A stretch of DNA of 38,633 bases from Deltaproteobacteria bacterium (GCA_027067775.1 JAMOVK010000077.1:1-38633); one strand, 5' to 3'. Positions 9,518-21,121 are shown, numbered from the stretch's first letter. The notes: generated by a model not told the origin, from the sequence alone. Made by a program: numbers and translations.

Positions 9518-10182
9518 ATGACATTAGGCATAGGGTTGAGATGGCTGCAGAGCGGTCTGGTCGAAAGTCGTCCGATATAACTATAGTGGCAGTAAGCAAA
9601 AAAAAGCCCTCCTCCATGATCCATTCATTATATGATTGTGGTCAGCGAGTATTTGGCGAGAACTACATGCAAGAGGCCGTCAATAAGATAAAGGAACTTT
9701 CCGATCTTGCAGATGTTAAATGGCACTTTATTGGGCACCTGCAGCGTAACAAGGCCAAACATGCAGCCAAATGGTTTGACTGGGTAGAAACTGTTGATTC
9801 GTTAAAACTCGCCAAGGCCTTGAATAAAAGGGCCGGGGAGCTAGGCAGGCGGCTCAAGGTACTCGTGCAGATTAATATAGCAGGCGAGCAGACAAAGCAT
9901 GGGGTGGCTCCGGAGGATGCACAGGCCTTGTTGGAAGAGATAGGTACTTTGTCTAGGCTGGAATTTAAGGGACTGATGACCATTCATCCCTTCTCCGCAG
10001 ACCCGGAAGATGCCAGACAGTGGTTTAAGAAGATGGCGCAGCTCAGAGACGATTTTTCTGCTCTTTATCCTGCGCTTGATTTTTCTGAACTCTCTATGGG
10101 CATGTCAAACGATTTTGAAGTGGCTATAGAAGAGGGGGCCACTATTGTCAGGATAGGGACAGCCCTTTTTGGGCCAAGGTAA
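9502..10182 (+). CDS. yggS: YggS family PLP-dependent protein (PLPBP)
   Basis: AVSKKKP, FGENYMQEA, WHFIGHLQRNKAK, LSMGMSNDFEVAIEEGATIVRIGTALFG. Confidence 0.95.
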   Translation: MCERLDDIRHRVEMAAERSGRKSSDITIVAVSKKKPSSMIHSLYDCGQRVFGENYMQEAVNKIKELSDLADVKWHFIGHLQRNKAKHAAKWFDWVETVDSLKLAKALNKRAGELGRRLKVLVQINIAGEQTKHGVAPEDAQALLEEIGTLSRLEFKGLMTIHPFSADPEDARQWFKKMAQLRDDFSALYPALDFSELSMGMSNDFEVAIEEGATIVRIGTALFGPR

Positions 10183-10200
10183 ACAACAAGGAATTTCATC

Positions 10201-10575
10201 ATGTACAGGGTATTCATAAAAACACATTTTTCATCTGCCCACTATCTGCGAAACTACCCTGGAAATTGCGAACATCTCCATGGTCATAATTGGGACGTGA
10301 CGGTTTTTGTTAAGACCGAGACTCTGAATGAAATTGATGTTGCCATAGACTTTCGCGATCTGAAGAGAATCGTGGCAGAGATAATGTCTGAGCTTGATCA
10401 CAAAAATCTGAATGACCTCCCACAGTTCAGTAAAAGAAATCCATCTTCTGAAAGACTTGCAAAGTATATTTATGAAAGACTTGAAGGCAAGTTACAGGCC
10501 TTTGCCGGAGTTTGTCCGGACAGCGTCGAGGTGAGAGAGACACCAAGTTCTGGTGTAATATATTCTAAAGAATAA
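10201..10575 (+). CDS. queD: 6-carboxytetrahydropterin synthase
   Basis: FSSAHYLRNYPGNCEHLHGHNWDV, AIDFRDLK, LDHKNLND, VEVRETPSSGVIY. Confidence 0.93.
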   Translation: MYRVFIKTHFSSAHYLRNYPGNCEHLHGHNWDVTVFVKTETLNEIDVAIDFRDLKRIVAEIMSELDHKNLNDLPQFSKRNPSSERLAKYIYERLEGKLQAFAGVCPDSVEVRETPSSGVIYSKE

Positions 10576-10577
10576 GA

Positions 10578-11231
10578 ATGGGGTCAGGGAAATCGGTTCT
10601 CCAGGTCTGTGAAACGTTCACCAGTATCCAAGGAGAGGGTTTGCACGCTGGACTGCCTTGTTTTTTCATTCGTCTGACCGGTTGTAATCTGCGCTGCTCT
10701 TACTGTGACACCACCTTTGCCCATGAAGGAGGATTCAGAATATCAGTAGAGGAGCTTGTTTGTAAATGGCAGGACAGTAAGGTTTCACATGTTCTCATCA
10801 CAGGGGGCGAACCTCTTCTGCAGACACCTGTTTACGAGCTTATGGAACTGCTGCTGACAAAAGGGGCCAGGTGTCTGCTGGAGACCAATGGATCCATTTC
10901 CCTTTCATCCGTGCCTAAAAAGGTGGTAAAAGTGGTAGACTGGAAAACTCCGGGAAGTGGCCATTCCGATAGCTTTTTGGAAGAAAATCTCCGTTTTATT
11001 GGTGCAAATGATGAAATAAAATTTGTCATAACTTCCCATGCAGACTATATATGGAGTGCAGAAATTGTCCGTAGCCGTGCCCTATGGCTTTTTACATCAG
11101 TGATTTTTTCTCCTTGTTACGGACTGGTTAAAGCATCAAGACTGGCTCAATGGTTGCTTAGGGACAATTTGGAGGTCAGACTGCAAATCCAGCTTCACAA
11201 GGTGATTTGGGGGGAGAAAAGAGGCGTTTAG
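10578..11231 (+). CDS. queE: 7-carboxy-7-deazaguanine synthase
   Basis: TSIQGEGLHAGLPCFFIRLTGCNLRCSYCDT, ITGGEPLLQ, LETNGS, DWKTPGSG; adjacent to queD. Confidence 0.93.
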   Translation: MGSGKSVLQVCETFTSIQGEGLHAGLPCFFIRLTGCNLRCSYCDTTFAHEGGFRISVEELVCKWQDSKVSHVLITGGEPLLQTPVYELMELLLTKGARCLLETNGSISLSSVPKKVVKVVDWKTPGSGHSDSFLEENLRFIGANDEIKFVITSHADYIWSAEIVRSRALWLFTSVIFSPCYGLVKASRLAQWLLRDNLEVRLQIQLHKVIWGEKRGV

Positions 11232-11257
11232 TTTACGGAAAAATAATTTAAAAGGCG

Positions 11258-11286
11258 TTGACAGGACGTTACAAATAATGTAAAAG
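11258..11286 (+). promoter_or_regulatory. Putative sigma70 promoter of the atp operon
   Basis: TTGACA (11258-11263), 17-nt spacer, TAAAAG (11281-11286). Confidence 0.5.
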
Positions 11287-11368
11287 CTACTTCTAAAATT
11301 TAATGAATGAAGCTTCATTTTTAATTCATTAAAATTTCGGCTAGTTAGCCTTCGGGGTAGGAGACCTT

Positions 11369-11794
11369 ATGATAACTATAGACCTTTCTATTGTGGCAGA
11401 AATTATTGGCGTGCTCATCATGATTGTGGTCCTCAACTCAATGCTTTACAAGCCTATCAGGCGCATGCTTAGGGAGAGACAGGAAAAGATGGATGCGATA
11501 GAGGCTGAGGCAGTGAAGTTTGAGGACAGGATTAAAAGTCTCATTGAAGATTACGAGAGAAAACTTCGGGAGGCAAGGCAAGCTGGCAAAGCAGAGTTTG
11601 AGAAGTTGCGGGAGGAGGCCAAGCAGCTTGAACAGAAGCTCCTGGAAGAGAGTATGAAAGAGGCGGAGGCCAAAAGGCAGGAGTTGATGAGCCAGCTTAC
11701 CAGTCAGATCGAGGCTGCTAAAAAGGAACTGCAGGCCAAGGCCGAATTGTTTGCGGTAGAAATAGCTCAAAAGTTGCTTGGGAGGGCCATTTAA
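11369..11794 (+). CDS. ATP synthase F0 subunit b'
   Basis: Single N-terminal TM, long charged helix, NSMLYKPIRRMLRERQEK; first gene of the atp operon. Confidence 0.88.
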   Translation: MITIDLSIVAEIIGVLIMIVVLNSMLYKPIRRMLRERQEKMDAIEAEAVKFEDRIKSLIEDYERKLREARQAGKAEFEKLREEAKQLEQKLLEESMKEAEAKRQELMSQLTSQIEAAKKELQAKAELFAVEIAQKLLGRAI

Positions 11795-12489
11795 TGTCTA
11801 GAAGATTTATTATAGTGTTGCTCTTTAGCCTGGGTATGCTTTTTTACATAGCTGGCCCAGTATGCTCAGAAGAGGCAGGGTCGATGCACAAGGCCGCATC
11901 TGCTGCAGTGGAGACGGCACATGAAGCGGCTTCGGCTGTCCATGGTGAAGTGGCTCACGAGGGTGCCCACGAGGCTGGTGGTCATGGTGAGCATCATGGC
12001 CTGACCCGTGTGCAGGTTATGAATTTTGTATGGCACTGTCTCAACTTTACCTTGCTCATGATCATCTTGGTTAAGTACCTGAAAAAGCCTATAGCCGACA
12101 GCTTAAAAGGCCGTCAGGAATCCATTGCCAAGGCCTTTGAGGAGCTTGAGTCCAAGAAGGAAGAGGCTGCTGCTCGTTTTAAGGAGTATGAGCAGAAGCT
12201 GTCTGGTATGGATGAGGAGGCCAAGAAAATCCTTGAGAACTTCGTAGCTCAGGGCAAAAAGGAAAGGGATACCATTATTGAGCAGGCCAAAGCTGCGGCA
12301 GAACGCATAAAGGCTCAGGCAGAATTTTATGTCCAGCAGGAGCTTGCTAAGGCCAAGGTGGAGCTGCAGAAGGAAGTGGCTGACATGGCCGTAAAGATGG
12401 CGGAAGAAATAATAAGGAAGAATCTGACTGAGCAAGATCAAACGAGGCTCATCAGTGAATACCTTGAAAGGGTGGTGCATAAAAATTGA
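11794..12489 (+). CDS. atpF: ATP synthase F0 subunit b, with N-terminal signal-like and His-rich extension
   Basis: NFVWHCLNFTLLMIILVKYLKKPIADSLKGRQESI plus long helical stalk. Confidence 0.9.
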   Translation: MSRRFIIVLLFSLGMLFYIAGPVCSEEAGSMHKAASAAVETAHEAASAVHGEVAHEGAHEAGGHGEHHGLTRVQVMNFVWHCLNFTLLMIILVKYLKKPIADSLKGRQESIAKAFEELESKKEEAAARFKEYEQKLSGMDEEAKKILENFVAQGKKERDTIIEQAKAAAERIKAQAEFYVQQELAKAKVELQKEVADMAVKMAEEIIRKNLTEQDQTRLISEYLERVVHKN

Positions 12490-13037
12490 TTAGCACAGTA
12501 TTAGCAAGAAGGTATGCAAAGGCGCTCTTTGCTGCAGGCAAAGAGGAGGACAAGCTGCAGGCCTTTAATGAGACCCTTCAGGCTCTCAATGAGTTTCTCA
12601 AAGCAAATCCTGATATAGAGGCCGCCCTGGAAAGCCCGGTAATAGGGTTGGACGTTAAGCAGGAGGTTGTAGAGGAGCTTATCAAGGCCGCAGGTGTTGA
12701 AAAGACCATGGCCAACTTTTTGAGAATCCTGGTTCAGAACAACAGGATTCACTATTTAGGCCTTATAGCTGAAGCGTATCAGGAGCTCATGGATGAACAA
12801 ATGGGTGTTGTGCGGGCCAAGGTGATTACGGCCGTGCCTATCAAGAAGGATCTGCAAAAGAAGATGCAAAAGACCTTCTCTGAGCTTACTGGTAAGCAGG
12901 TGGTGTTAGAGGCTGTGGAAGACCCCGAAATTATAGGTGGGGTTATTGCAAAGGTTGGCGACAGGGTCTGGGACGGTAGTATAAAAAGCCAGCTTGAAGG
13001 CTTTAAAGAATCTATAGGGAGGGGTGAAATAGGATAA
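12486..13037 (+). CDS. atpH: ATP synthase F1 subunit delta
   Basis: RRYAKALF N-terminus, [32 protein letters not shown]. Confidence 0.95.
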   Translation: MISTVLARRYAKALFAAGKEEDKLQAFNETLQALNEFLKANPDIEAALESPVIGLDVKQEVVEELIKAAGVEKTMANFLRILVQNNRIHYLGLIAEAYQELMDEQMGVVRAKVITAVPIKKDLQKKMQKTFSELTGKQVVLEAVEDPEIIGGVIAKVGDRVWDGSIKSQLEGFKESIGRGEIG

Positions 13038-14560
13038 TGGCACAGATAAACGCATCCGAAATTAGCGATATTATAAAAAAGAAGATTGAGGAGTTTGAAA
13101 AGAGTGTAGATTTGGCGGAAACCGGTACGGTTCTGTCAGTCGGTGACAACGTTGCCCGTGTCTATGGCGTGCGCAATTGCATGACCATGGAGCTTTTGGA
13201 GTTTCCGGGAGGCGTTATGGGCATAGCCCTGAACCTGGAGCAGGACAACGTCGGTGTCGCCGTTATGGGTGACTGTTCACTTATCAAGGAAGGTGATCAG
13301 GTAAAACGTACTGGCAGAATTGCTCAGGTGCCTGTAGGTGAGTGTATGCTAGGCAGGGTTGTGGATGCTCTGGGAAATCCGATTGACGGCAAAGGGCCCA
13401 TCAACGCTTCAGAATTTCGCAGGATCGAGATGAAGGCTCCCGGTGTTATTGATAGAAAGCCTGTTCATGAGCCCTGTTATACGGGTCTCAAGGCTATTGA
13501 TGCCATGACGCCAGTTGGAAGGGGTCAGAGGGAGCTCATTATTGGTGACCGTCAGATTGGTAAGACTGCCATAGGTGTGGATGCCATAATCGCTCAGAGA
13601 GAAACCGACGTCTACTGTATATACAATGCAGTGGGTCAGAAACAGGCTACCGTGGCCCTTGTTGTTGAGGCTCTCAGAAAGGCTGGGGCTATGGAGTATA
13701 CAACTGTTGTTGCCAGTAGTGCCAGTGAGCCTGCATCACTTCAGTATCTGTCCTCTTTTTCCGCTACAGCTATGGGCGAGTATTTTAGGGACAATGCGAA
13801 GCATGCTCTTATAATATATGACGATTTGTCAAAGCAGGCTGTGGCATATCGCGAGCTTTCACTTCTTCTCAGGCGTCCTCCAGGACGTGAGGCCTATCCA
13901 GGAGATATTTTTTACAATCACTCGCGTCTGCTCGAGCGTTCTGCAAAGCTTAATGACGATCTGGGGGCTGGAAGCCTTACTGCCCTTCCCATAATTGAGA
14001 CCCAGCAGGGCGACGTTTCAGCATATATTCCAACAAACGTTATCTCTATTACAGATGGTCAGGTGTACCTTGAACCGTCTTTGTTCTTTGCCGGTATTCG
14101 TCCAGCGGTTAACGTTGGTCTGTCAGTGTCCAGGGTTGGTGGTGCTGCCCAGGTTAAGGCAATGAAACAGGTTGCAGGTACCTTGAGGCTGGACCTGGCC
14201 CAGTACAGGGAGCTGGCTGCGTTTGCACAGTTCGGTAGTGATCTTGATGAGGCTACCCAGAAACAGCTGCGCAGAGGTGAGCGACTTGTGGAGCTGTTGA
14301 AGCAGCCACAGTACAATCCTCTGCCAATGGAGAAGCAGGTTCTTGTTCTTTTTGCAGGTACCCAGGGCCTGTTGGATGAACTTCCTGTATCGGCTATCCA
14401 AGAATTTGAAAAGGAACTGTATGATTTTGTAGAACAGAAATATCCCCAAATATATCAAGAACTGCGCGAAAAGCAGGAAATATCCGATACGCTTGAGAAG
14501 ACCATGAGGGACGCAATAGCAGAGTGCATTTCACAGTTCAAAACCGCACACAATCTATAA
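13037..14560 (+). CDS. atpA: ATP synthase F1 subunit alpha
   Basis: [40 protein letters not shown]. Confidence 0.98.
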   Translation: MAQINASEISDIIKKKIEEFEKSVDLAETGTVLSVGDNVARVYGVRNCMTMELLEFPGGVMGIALNLEQDNVGVAVMGDCSLIKEGDQVKRTGRIAQVPVGECMLGRVVDALGNPIDGKGPINASEFRRIEMKAPGVIDRKPVHEPCYTGLKAIDAMTPVGRGQRELIIGDRQIGKTAIGVDAIIAQRETDVYCIYNAVGQKQATVALVVEALRKAGAMEYTTVVASSASEPASLQYLSSFSATAMGEYFRDNAKHALIIYDDLSKQAVAYRELSLLLRRPPGREAYPGDIFYNHSRLLERSAKLNDDLGAGSLTALPIIETQQGDVSAYIPTNVISITDGQVYLEPSLFFAGIRPAVNVGLSVSRVGGAAQVKAMKQVAGTLRLDLAQYRELAAFAQFGSDLDEATQKQLRRGERLVELLKQPQYNPLPMEKQVLVLFAGTQGLLDELPVSAIQEFEKELYDFVEQKYPQIYQELREKQEISDTLEKTMRDAIAECISQFKTAHNL

Positions 14561-14573
14561 GAGGACGGGATAA

Positions 14574-15467
14574 ATGGCGTCTTTAAAGGACATCAAACTA
14601 AAAATAACGGGTATCAAAAAGACCGAGCAGATCACGAAGGCCATGAATATGGTCGCTGCGGCCAAGTTCCGTGGCGCTCAGGAGCGGATGGAAGAGTTTC
14701 GGCCCTATGCAGGAAAGTTTTCGGGAGTGATGGGTCAGCTGGCCACCAGAGTGGATCCAAATGCGTTTCCGCTCATGGAAGAACGAGATGTGAAAAAGTC
14801 CATGGTCTTAGTGGTTACCTCTGATAGAGGTCTTTGTGGTGCTTTTAATGCAAACATCATTTCTGCAGCTGAGAACTTCATCGATGAGAAAAAGGGTGAA
14901 GGCAAAGAGGTGGCTGTAGGGTGTATAGGCAGGAAAGGGTATCAGTATTTTTCTAAAACCGACGTAGAGGTGCCCATAGAGATCACGGACTGCATGGCCA
15001 GGATCGAGATGGTGGATGCCAAGAAGGCAGGACAAGAGTGTATCAGGCTATTTCTTGACGGTCAGTTGGATGAGATCTACCTGCTTTACGGTCGTTTTGT
15101 TAATGTGGTTACTCAGAAACCAACTTTAAAAAAATTAATTCCTATTAGCGCCACTGAACTGTCAGAGGTGGGGGAAGAAACGGAAGAAGAGAAAAGCGGC
15201 CCTAAGGCAGCCTATATATACGAACCAGATCCTGAAGAGATCCTGAATATCTTGTTGCCCATGTTTGTCAATGTGCAGATTATGGCTGCAATGCTTGAGA
15301 CTGCTTGCAGTGAGCAGGCAGCGCGCATGACGGCAATGGATAATGCAACTAGGGCTTGTTCAGACATGATTCATGAATTGACCCTTGCCTACAACAAGGC
15401 ACGTCAGGCCGCCATTACGGCAGAATTGATGGACATTGTTGGTGGTGCCGAGGCACTCAAGGGTTAG
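14574..15467 (+). CDS. atpG: ATP synthase F1 subunit gamma
   Basis: KITGIKKTEQITKAMNMVAAAKFRGAQ, TSDRGLCGAFN, C-terminal ARQAAITAELMDIVGGAEAL. Confidence 0.97.
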   Translation: MASLKDIKLKITGIKKTEQITKAMNMVAAAKFRGAQERMEEFRPYAGKFSGVMGQLATRVDPNAFPLMEERDVKKSMVLVVTSDRGLCGAFNANIISAAENFIDEKKGEGKEVAVGCIGRKGYQYFSKTDVEVPIEITDCMARIEMVDAKKAGQECIRLFLDGQLDEIYLLYGRFVNVVTQKPTLKKLIPISATELSEVGEETEEEKSGPKAAYIYEPDPEEILNILLPMFVNVQIMAAMLETACSEQAARMTAMDNATRACSDMIHELTLAYNKARQAAITAELMDIVGGAEALKG

Positions 15468-15512
15468 GCAGTTTATATAAAAAGTTTGGGTTTATTACCC
15501 TGTGGGAGGTAG

Positions 15513-16922
<1,410 letters not shown>

Positions 16923-16936
16923 ATAATAAATAAGGT

Positions 16937-17359
16937 GTGAAAATGGCGAATAAACTTAATTTAGAAGTGGTCACGCCTACAAAGCTGGTGGTCAGTGATG
17001 AGGTAGATCTTTGTACCGTACCGGGTACTGAAGGTGTCTTTGGCGTAATGGCTAATCATGCCCCAATACTGTCGACGCTGAAAATCGGCGAGATGCATTA
17101 TGATAAAGATGGCAATATTGTCCGGTTGGCAGTGAGCGGCGGTTTTGTTGAAGTCTCGGCAAACCGTATGACAGTGTTGGCTGAAGCAGCAGAAATATCT
17201 GAGGATATAGATGTGGAAAGGGCGCTTCGTGCCAAAGAAAGAGCTGAAAAACGTCTACAGGAAGCTGAAAGCGGGCGTGAGGATATAGATATAGCTAGGG
17301 CCAAGGCAGCCATGGCAAGGGCACTGACCCGGCTAAAGGTAGCAGGAAAACCCAGTTAA
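16937..17359 (+). CDS. atpC: ATP synthase F1 subunit epsilon
   Basis: LEVVTPTKLVVSDEVD, VPGTEGVFGVMANHAPILSTLKIG; ATG at 16943 is an alternative start. Confidence 0.93.
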   Translation: MKMANKLNLEVVTPTKLVVSDEVDLCTVPGTEGVFGVMANHAPILSTLKIGEMHYDKDGNIVRLAVSGGFVEVSANRMTVLAEAAEISEDIDVERALRAKERAEKRLQEAESGREDIDIARAKAAMARALTRLKVAGKPS

Positions 17360-17387
17360 AAATATATATTTTCCAAGGGGAGGGGAG

Positions 17388-17420
17388 AAAAGGCAAGCCA
17401 TAGGCTTGCCTTTTCTTTTT
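17388..17420 (+). terminator. Rho-independent terminator of the atp operon
   Basis: AAAAGGCAAGCC-ATA-GGCTTGCCTTTT followed by CTTTTTT. Confidence 0.92.
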
Positions 17421-17441
17421 TATATAGCAATATATTAAATC

Positions 17442-18434
17442 ATGAAAAATCGTCAAATGATAGGTCTTGTTCTAGCGGCAGGAAAAGGCACCAGGATGAA
17501 ATCGGCGCTGCCGAAAGTTTTGCATCCCCTTCTGGGCAAGCCCATTTTGGCCTATGTAATCGATCTTCTTCATGAGATTCATGTCGATGGGACCGTTGTC
17601 GTGATTGGACACGGCGGTGATCTTGTGAAAAAGAGGTTCAAGTCCCGGGGTCTGGACTTTGTTGTCCAGCAAGAGCAAAGAGGTACTGGTGATGCCGTCA
17701 GGTGTGCAGAAAAGTGTATAGAAAATAGACACTGTGATGTGTTGATCATCTGTGGGGATACCCCACTGTTTACAAAGGAAACTATCAGGTCATTTATAAA
17801 GGCCCACAGAGAAGCCGAACATAAGGTGTCAATTTTATCCACTAAACTGTCCGACCCGACTGGTTATGGTCGCATTATCAGAGACGAGCATGGGGGGTTT
17901 TCCAAGATAGTGGAAGAGAAGGATGCTTCTGTTGAGGAGCGCAAGGTTACAGAGGTCAATACCGGGACCTATCTGGCAGATGGGAAGGTGCTTTTTGAGC
18001 TGGTTAAAGGAGTGGGATGCGACAATGCCCAGGGCGAGTTTTATCTTACCGATATCGTAGCCCTTGCCAAAGAAAAGGGTTATCCGGTAGGTGCTTTTAC
18101 CCTGGCTGCAGAAGAAGAGGCTATGGGCGTTAATTCCCGGATGCAACTGGCAATGGCTGAAAAAGTGTTATTAAATAGAGTGCGTGAAGGCCATATGGTC
18201 AATGGTGTAACCTTTTCAATGCCTCATACCACGTATATTGAACAAGAAGTAATCGTCGGGCAAGATGTGATCATTGGGCCGTACTGTGTCTTGAAAGGCC
18301 AGACCCTGATAGAAGACGGTGCGACAATCGGTTCGTTTTCTTATATTGAAAACGGTTATGTCCCAGCTGGCAGTGTCATAGAACCTTATACTAAGATAAT
18401 AAAAGCGGGACATGAAAAAGACTCGAAAGACTAA
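17442..18434 (+). CDS. Short GlmU-type NTP transferase (UDP-GlcNAc pyrophosphorylase domain plus a few LbH repeats)
   Basis: LVLAAGKGTRMKSALPKVLHPLLGKP, QQEQRGTGDAV, CGDTPL, NTGTY, QGEFYLTDIV. Only 330 aa with a very short left-handed beta-helix. Confidence 0.85.
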   Translation: MKNRQMIGLVLAAGKGTRMKSALPKVLHPLLGKPILAYVIDLLHEIHVDGTVVVIGHGGDLVKKRFKSRGLDFVVQQEQRGTGDAVRCAEKCIENRHCDVLIICGDTPLFTKETIRSFIKAHREAEHKVSILSTKLSDPTGYGRIIRDEHGGFSKIVEEKDASVEERKVTEVNTGTYLADGKVLFELVKGVGCDNAQGEFYLTDIVALAKEKGYPVGAFTLAAEEEAMGVNSRMQLAMAEKVLLNRVREGHMVNGVTFSMPHTTYIEQEVIVGQDVIIGPYCVLKGQTLIEDGATIGSFSYIENGYVPAGSVIEPYTKIIKAGHEKDSKD

Positions 18435-18455
18435 AAGGAAAGGAGCTGCTTATTT

Positions 18456-18770
18456 ATGAGCGATGTAGCTATCATAGCTGTTTTAGAGGAAAAAATAGAC
18501 GGACTTATATCCTATATTGAACGTTTAGAAGAAGAAAAACAGGATCTTTTTAATCAGATCCGTGAAAAGGATACCCAAATTAGTGATCTGGAAGGCAAGA
18601 TTGAGGCCTTTGAAAACGAGAGGGCAGAAGTAGGGAAAAGGGTGGAACACATTCTTGAAAAGCTTGGCCGGATTTCTGATGGTCAACGGAGTGGGGAACA
18701 GGTAAATGATCTTCACAATGAGGAAGTAGATTCATCAAAAGATGGCTTTCAGTTTACGGATTCTGATTAG
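18456..18770 (+). CDS. ZapB-like coiled-coil cell division protein
   Basis: 104 aa heptad-rich coiled coil (EEKIDGLISYIERLEEEKQDLFNQIREKD) directly upstream of zapA. Confidence 0.65.
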   Translation: MSDVAIIAVLEEKIDGLISYIERLEEEKQDLFNQIREKDTQISDLEGKIEAFENERAEVGKRVEHILEKLGRISDGQRSGEQVNDLHNEEVDSSKDGFQFTDSD

Positions 18771-18785
18771 TTTACTCAAAGAATA

Positions 18786-19079
18786 GTGGGGCAAAAGTTT
18801 AAATTAAAGTTTCTTGGGCATGTCTATGAATTAATGGGAGAGGATCCTGATATTGATTTACAGGAAGTGGCTACATACGTAGAGAAAAAGGCAGCTGACA
18901 TTGAAAACAGGTATCCAGGACTGTCCCCCTCAAGACAGATGATCCTTATCGCCATGAGCCTTGGAAAGGAATATTTTTATCTGAAAAAGAATCTTGACAG
19001 GCTCGAAGCCAATCTTGATTCAAAGCTTAAAATGCTTAATGAAAAATTAGACACTCAATTGATGAAAAAAAAAGATTGA
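18786..19079 (+). CDS. zapA: Cell division protein ZapA
   Basis: KFKLKFLGHVYELMGEDPDIDLQEVATYVEKKAADI, small coiled coil; located before 6S RNA. GTG start. Confidence 0.85.
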   Translation: MGQKFKLKFLGHVYELMGEDPDIDLQEVATYVEKKAADIENRYPGLSPSRQMILIAMSLGKEYFYLKKNLDRLEANLDSKLKMLNEKLDTQLMKKKD

Positions 19080-19102
19080 TATGTTATAATTTTTATTAAA
19101 GC

Positions 19103-19280
19103 ATTCCCTGCTGTGTACGTGGCAAGCTGAAAGTTTGTTGAGCCAACACCCCGTACAAGGGAGTCGTTTCTCCGTGGAAGAGTGGAAAAGGAGAACAGCC
19201 TTTTCCGTTGGAAGCGGATATGACACCCACCTGAGTTCGCTCAGGTTCAATAGACTCAGCTTCACGGCACGGCGGGGTTT
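19103..19280 (+). ncRNA. ssrS: 6S RNA
   Basis: Closing stem CCCTGCTGTG (19106-19115) pairs with CACGGCGGGG (19268-19277); characteristic 3' segment GACACCCACCTGAGTTCGCTCAGGTTCAA; downstream of zapA; TATAAT at 19085-19090. Confidence 0.85.
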
Positions 19281-19312
19281 TTGAGTTGCTATAACCCCGT
19301 CCGGGTTTTTTA
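19269..19312 (+). terminator. Terminator at the 3' end of 6S RNA
   Basis: CGGCGGGGTT...AACCCCGTCCGGGTTTTTT. Confidence 0.65.
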
Positions 19313-19318
19313 TATAAA

Positions 19319-19507
19319 CGGATAACGGTGAGAATACAAAGAGATAAAATCTGCAAACAGCGGATTCATGATATACGGGAACATCTACCAAACAGGTGTC
19401 TGATAGAGAATTTGGTTATGACTTGCCATAAAACATGACTTTGTGTTTTGGGTGACAGGCAAGTAGACAATGTCCAGCCGGTAATTTCCACCAGTTATCC
19501 GTTTTTT
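19319..19507 (+). ncRNA. Candidate structured RNA or rny leader element, unassigned
   Basis: CGGATAACGGTG (19319-19330) pairs with CACC-A-GTTATCCG (19489-19501), 12 bp with one bulge, followed by TTTTTT. Internal hairpins: ACATCT/AGGTGT (19381-19399) and nested ACTTGCC-AT-AAAACA...TGTTTT...GGCAAGT (19421-19464). No plausible ORF. Confidence 0.55.
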
Positions 19508-19558
19508 CATAAAGTAGTGAGATGGGGTGTGGCACTATAACCTATATGGAGGCCACAC

Positions 19559-21121
19559 ATGATAGACATTACAACCATTTTTCTTCTTATCCTATTCGCT
19601 GCAATTGGAGGCGCTGTAGGCTTTGGAGTGGCTAAGGTCCTATTTTCCAAGAGGCATAGCGAAGAACGGGATGAGGCTATCAGGCTCAAGAAAGATGCTG
19701 AGGCAGAGGCCAAACGACTGCTTAAAGAGGCTAGGGTTCAGGCAAAGGAAGAGGCCTTGCAACTCAAAAAGGAGGCAGAGCGCGAGGTTGAAGAACGTCA
19801 AGGTGAACTCAGAAGTCGCGAAAAGAGGCTGCTTCAGCGTGAGCAACAAATTGAGAAGAAAAAGGAACTGGTAGATAACAAAGAGATAGAGCTTCTTGAA
19901 AAGGAAAAGAGTATTCAGGCAACACAGAGCAGACTCAAAGAAAGGGAGAGGGAAATAGACAGTCTGGTCAATGCTCAAAGGGAGAGGCTTGAGCAAATAT
20001 CTGGGATGTCAAAAGAAGAGGCCAAGGAACAGCTTCTTAAAAGCTTTGAAGCCGAGGTCAGGCAGGAAGCAGGTAAACTTCTCAGAAAAGTGGAGCAGGA
20101 AGCGAAAGACGTGGCAGATAAGAGGGCCCGGGAGATTATCGCCCTTGCCATTGCGCGATATGCAGGTGAATATGTTGCTGAACGGACTGTTTCTGTAGTG
20201 GCTTTACCTAATGAGGAGATGAAAGGGCGTATCATAGGTAGAGAGGGTCGGAATATAAAGGCTATAGAGGCTGCAACGGGTATTGATATTATAATTGACG
20301 ATACTCCCGAGGCGGTCTTGTTATCTGGTTTTAATCCGGTTCGCAGGGAAGTGGCCCGAGTGGCACTTGAAAGGCTTGTGCTTGATGGAAGGATTCATCC
20401 CGCCAGGATTGAAGAGGTGGTCCGCAAGGTAGAAAAAGAAATAGATGCAGCCATCAGGGAGGCAGGGGAACAGGCCACTTTCGATGTAGGGGTTTACGGT
20501 ATTCATCCAGAACTGGTCAAGCTTCTAGGAAAACTCAAGTTCCGTACCAGCTATGCCCAGAATGTCTTGCAACATTCTGTAGAGGTGGCCTTTCTCTGTG
20601 GTATTATGGCTGCAGAACTGGGCATAGACGTGAAAAAGGCAAAACGAGCCGGACTCCTTCACGACATAGGAAAGGCGGTTGACCACGAGGTGGAAGGTTC
20701 CCATGCCATTATCGGTGCTGATCTGGCAAAGAAATATGGTGAACCAAGGGACGTTGTTCATGCCATAGCAGCTCATCATGAAGACGTTAAACCAGAATCC
20801 GTCCTTGCGGTTTTGGTACAGGCGGCAGACGCCCTTTCTGGTGCAAGGCCTGGAGCCCGTCGAGAGATGCTTGAGAGCTATGTCAAGCGTCTAGAGGATC
20901 TGGAACGTATTGCAACGTCGTTTACCGGTGTTGAAAAGTCCTTTGCGATCCAGGCAGGGCGCGAGATAAGGATAGTTGTTAACAGCGAATCCATATCTGA
21001 TTCCGAGGCAGCCATGTTATGCAGGGATATTACCAAGAAGATAGAGAGCGAACTTACGTATCCTGGCCAGATCAAGGTTACTGTAATAAGGGAGACTAGG
21101 GCTGTTGACTACGCCAAGTAG
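19559..21121 (+). CDS. rny: Ribonuclease Y
   Basis: N-terminal TM plus coiled coil, KH motif [35 protein letters not shown] domain [18 protein letters not shown]. Confidence 0.97.
   Translation: MIDITTIFLLILFAAIGGAVGFGVAKVLFSKRHSEERDEAIRLKKDAEAEAKRLLKEARVQAKEEALQLKKEAEREVEERQGELRSREKRLLQREQQIEKKKELVDNKEIELLEKEKSIQATQSRLKEREREIDSLVNAQRERLEQISGMSKEEAKEQLLKSFEAEVRQEAGKLLRKVEQEAKDVADKRAREIIALAIARYAGEYVAERTVSVVALPNEEMKGRIIGREGRNIKAIEAATGIDIIIDDTPEAVLLSGFNPVRREVARVALERLVLDGRIHPARIEEVVRKVEKEIDAAIREAGEQATFDVGVYGIHPELVKLLGKLKFRTSYAQNVLQHSVEVAFLCGIMAAELGIDVKKAKRAGLLHDIGKAVDHEVEGSHAIIGADLAKKYGEPRDVVHAIAAHHEDVKPESVLAVLVQAADALSGARPGARREMLESYVKRLEDLERIATSFTGVEKSFAIQAGREIRIVVNSESISDSEAAMLCRDITKKIESELTYPGQIKVTVIRETRAVDYAK

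Noticed and set aside
19047-19391. Minus-strand ORFs over the zapA-rny gap
   Set aside because: Lie across 6S RNA and its terminator; no protein family recognised.
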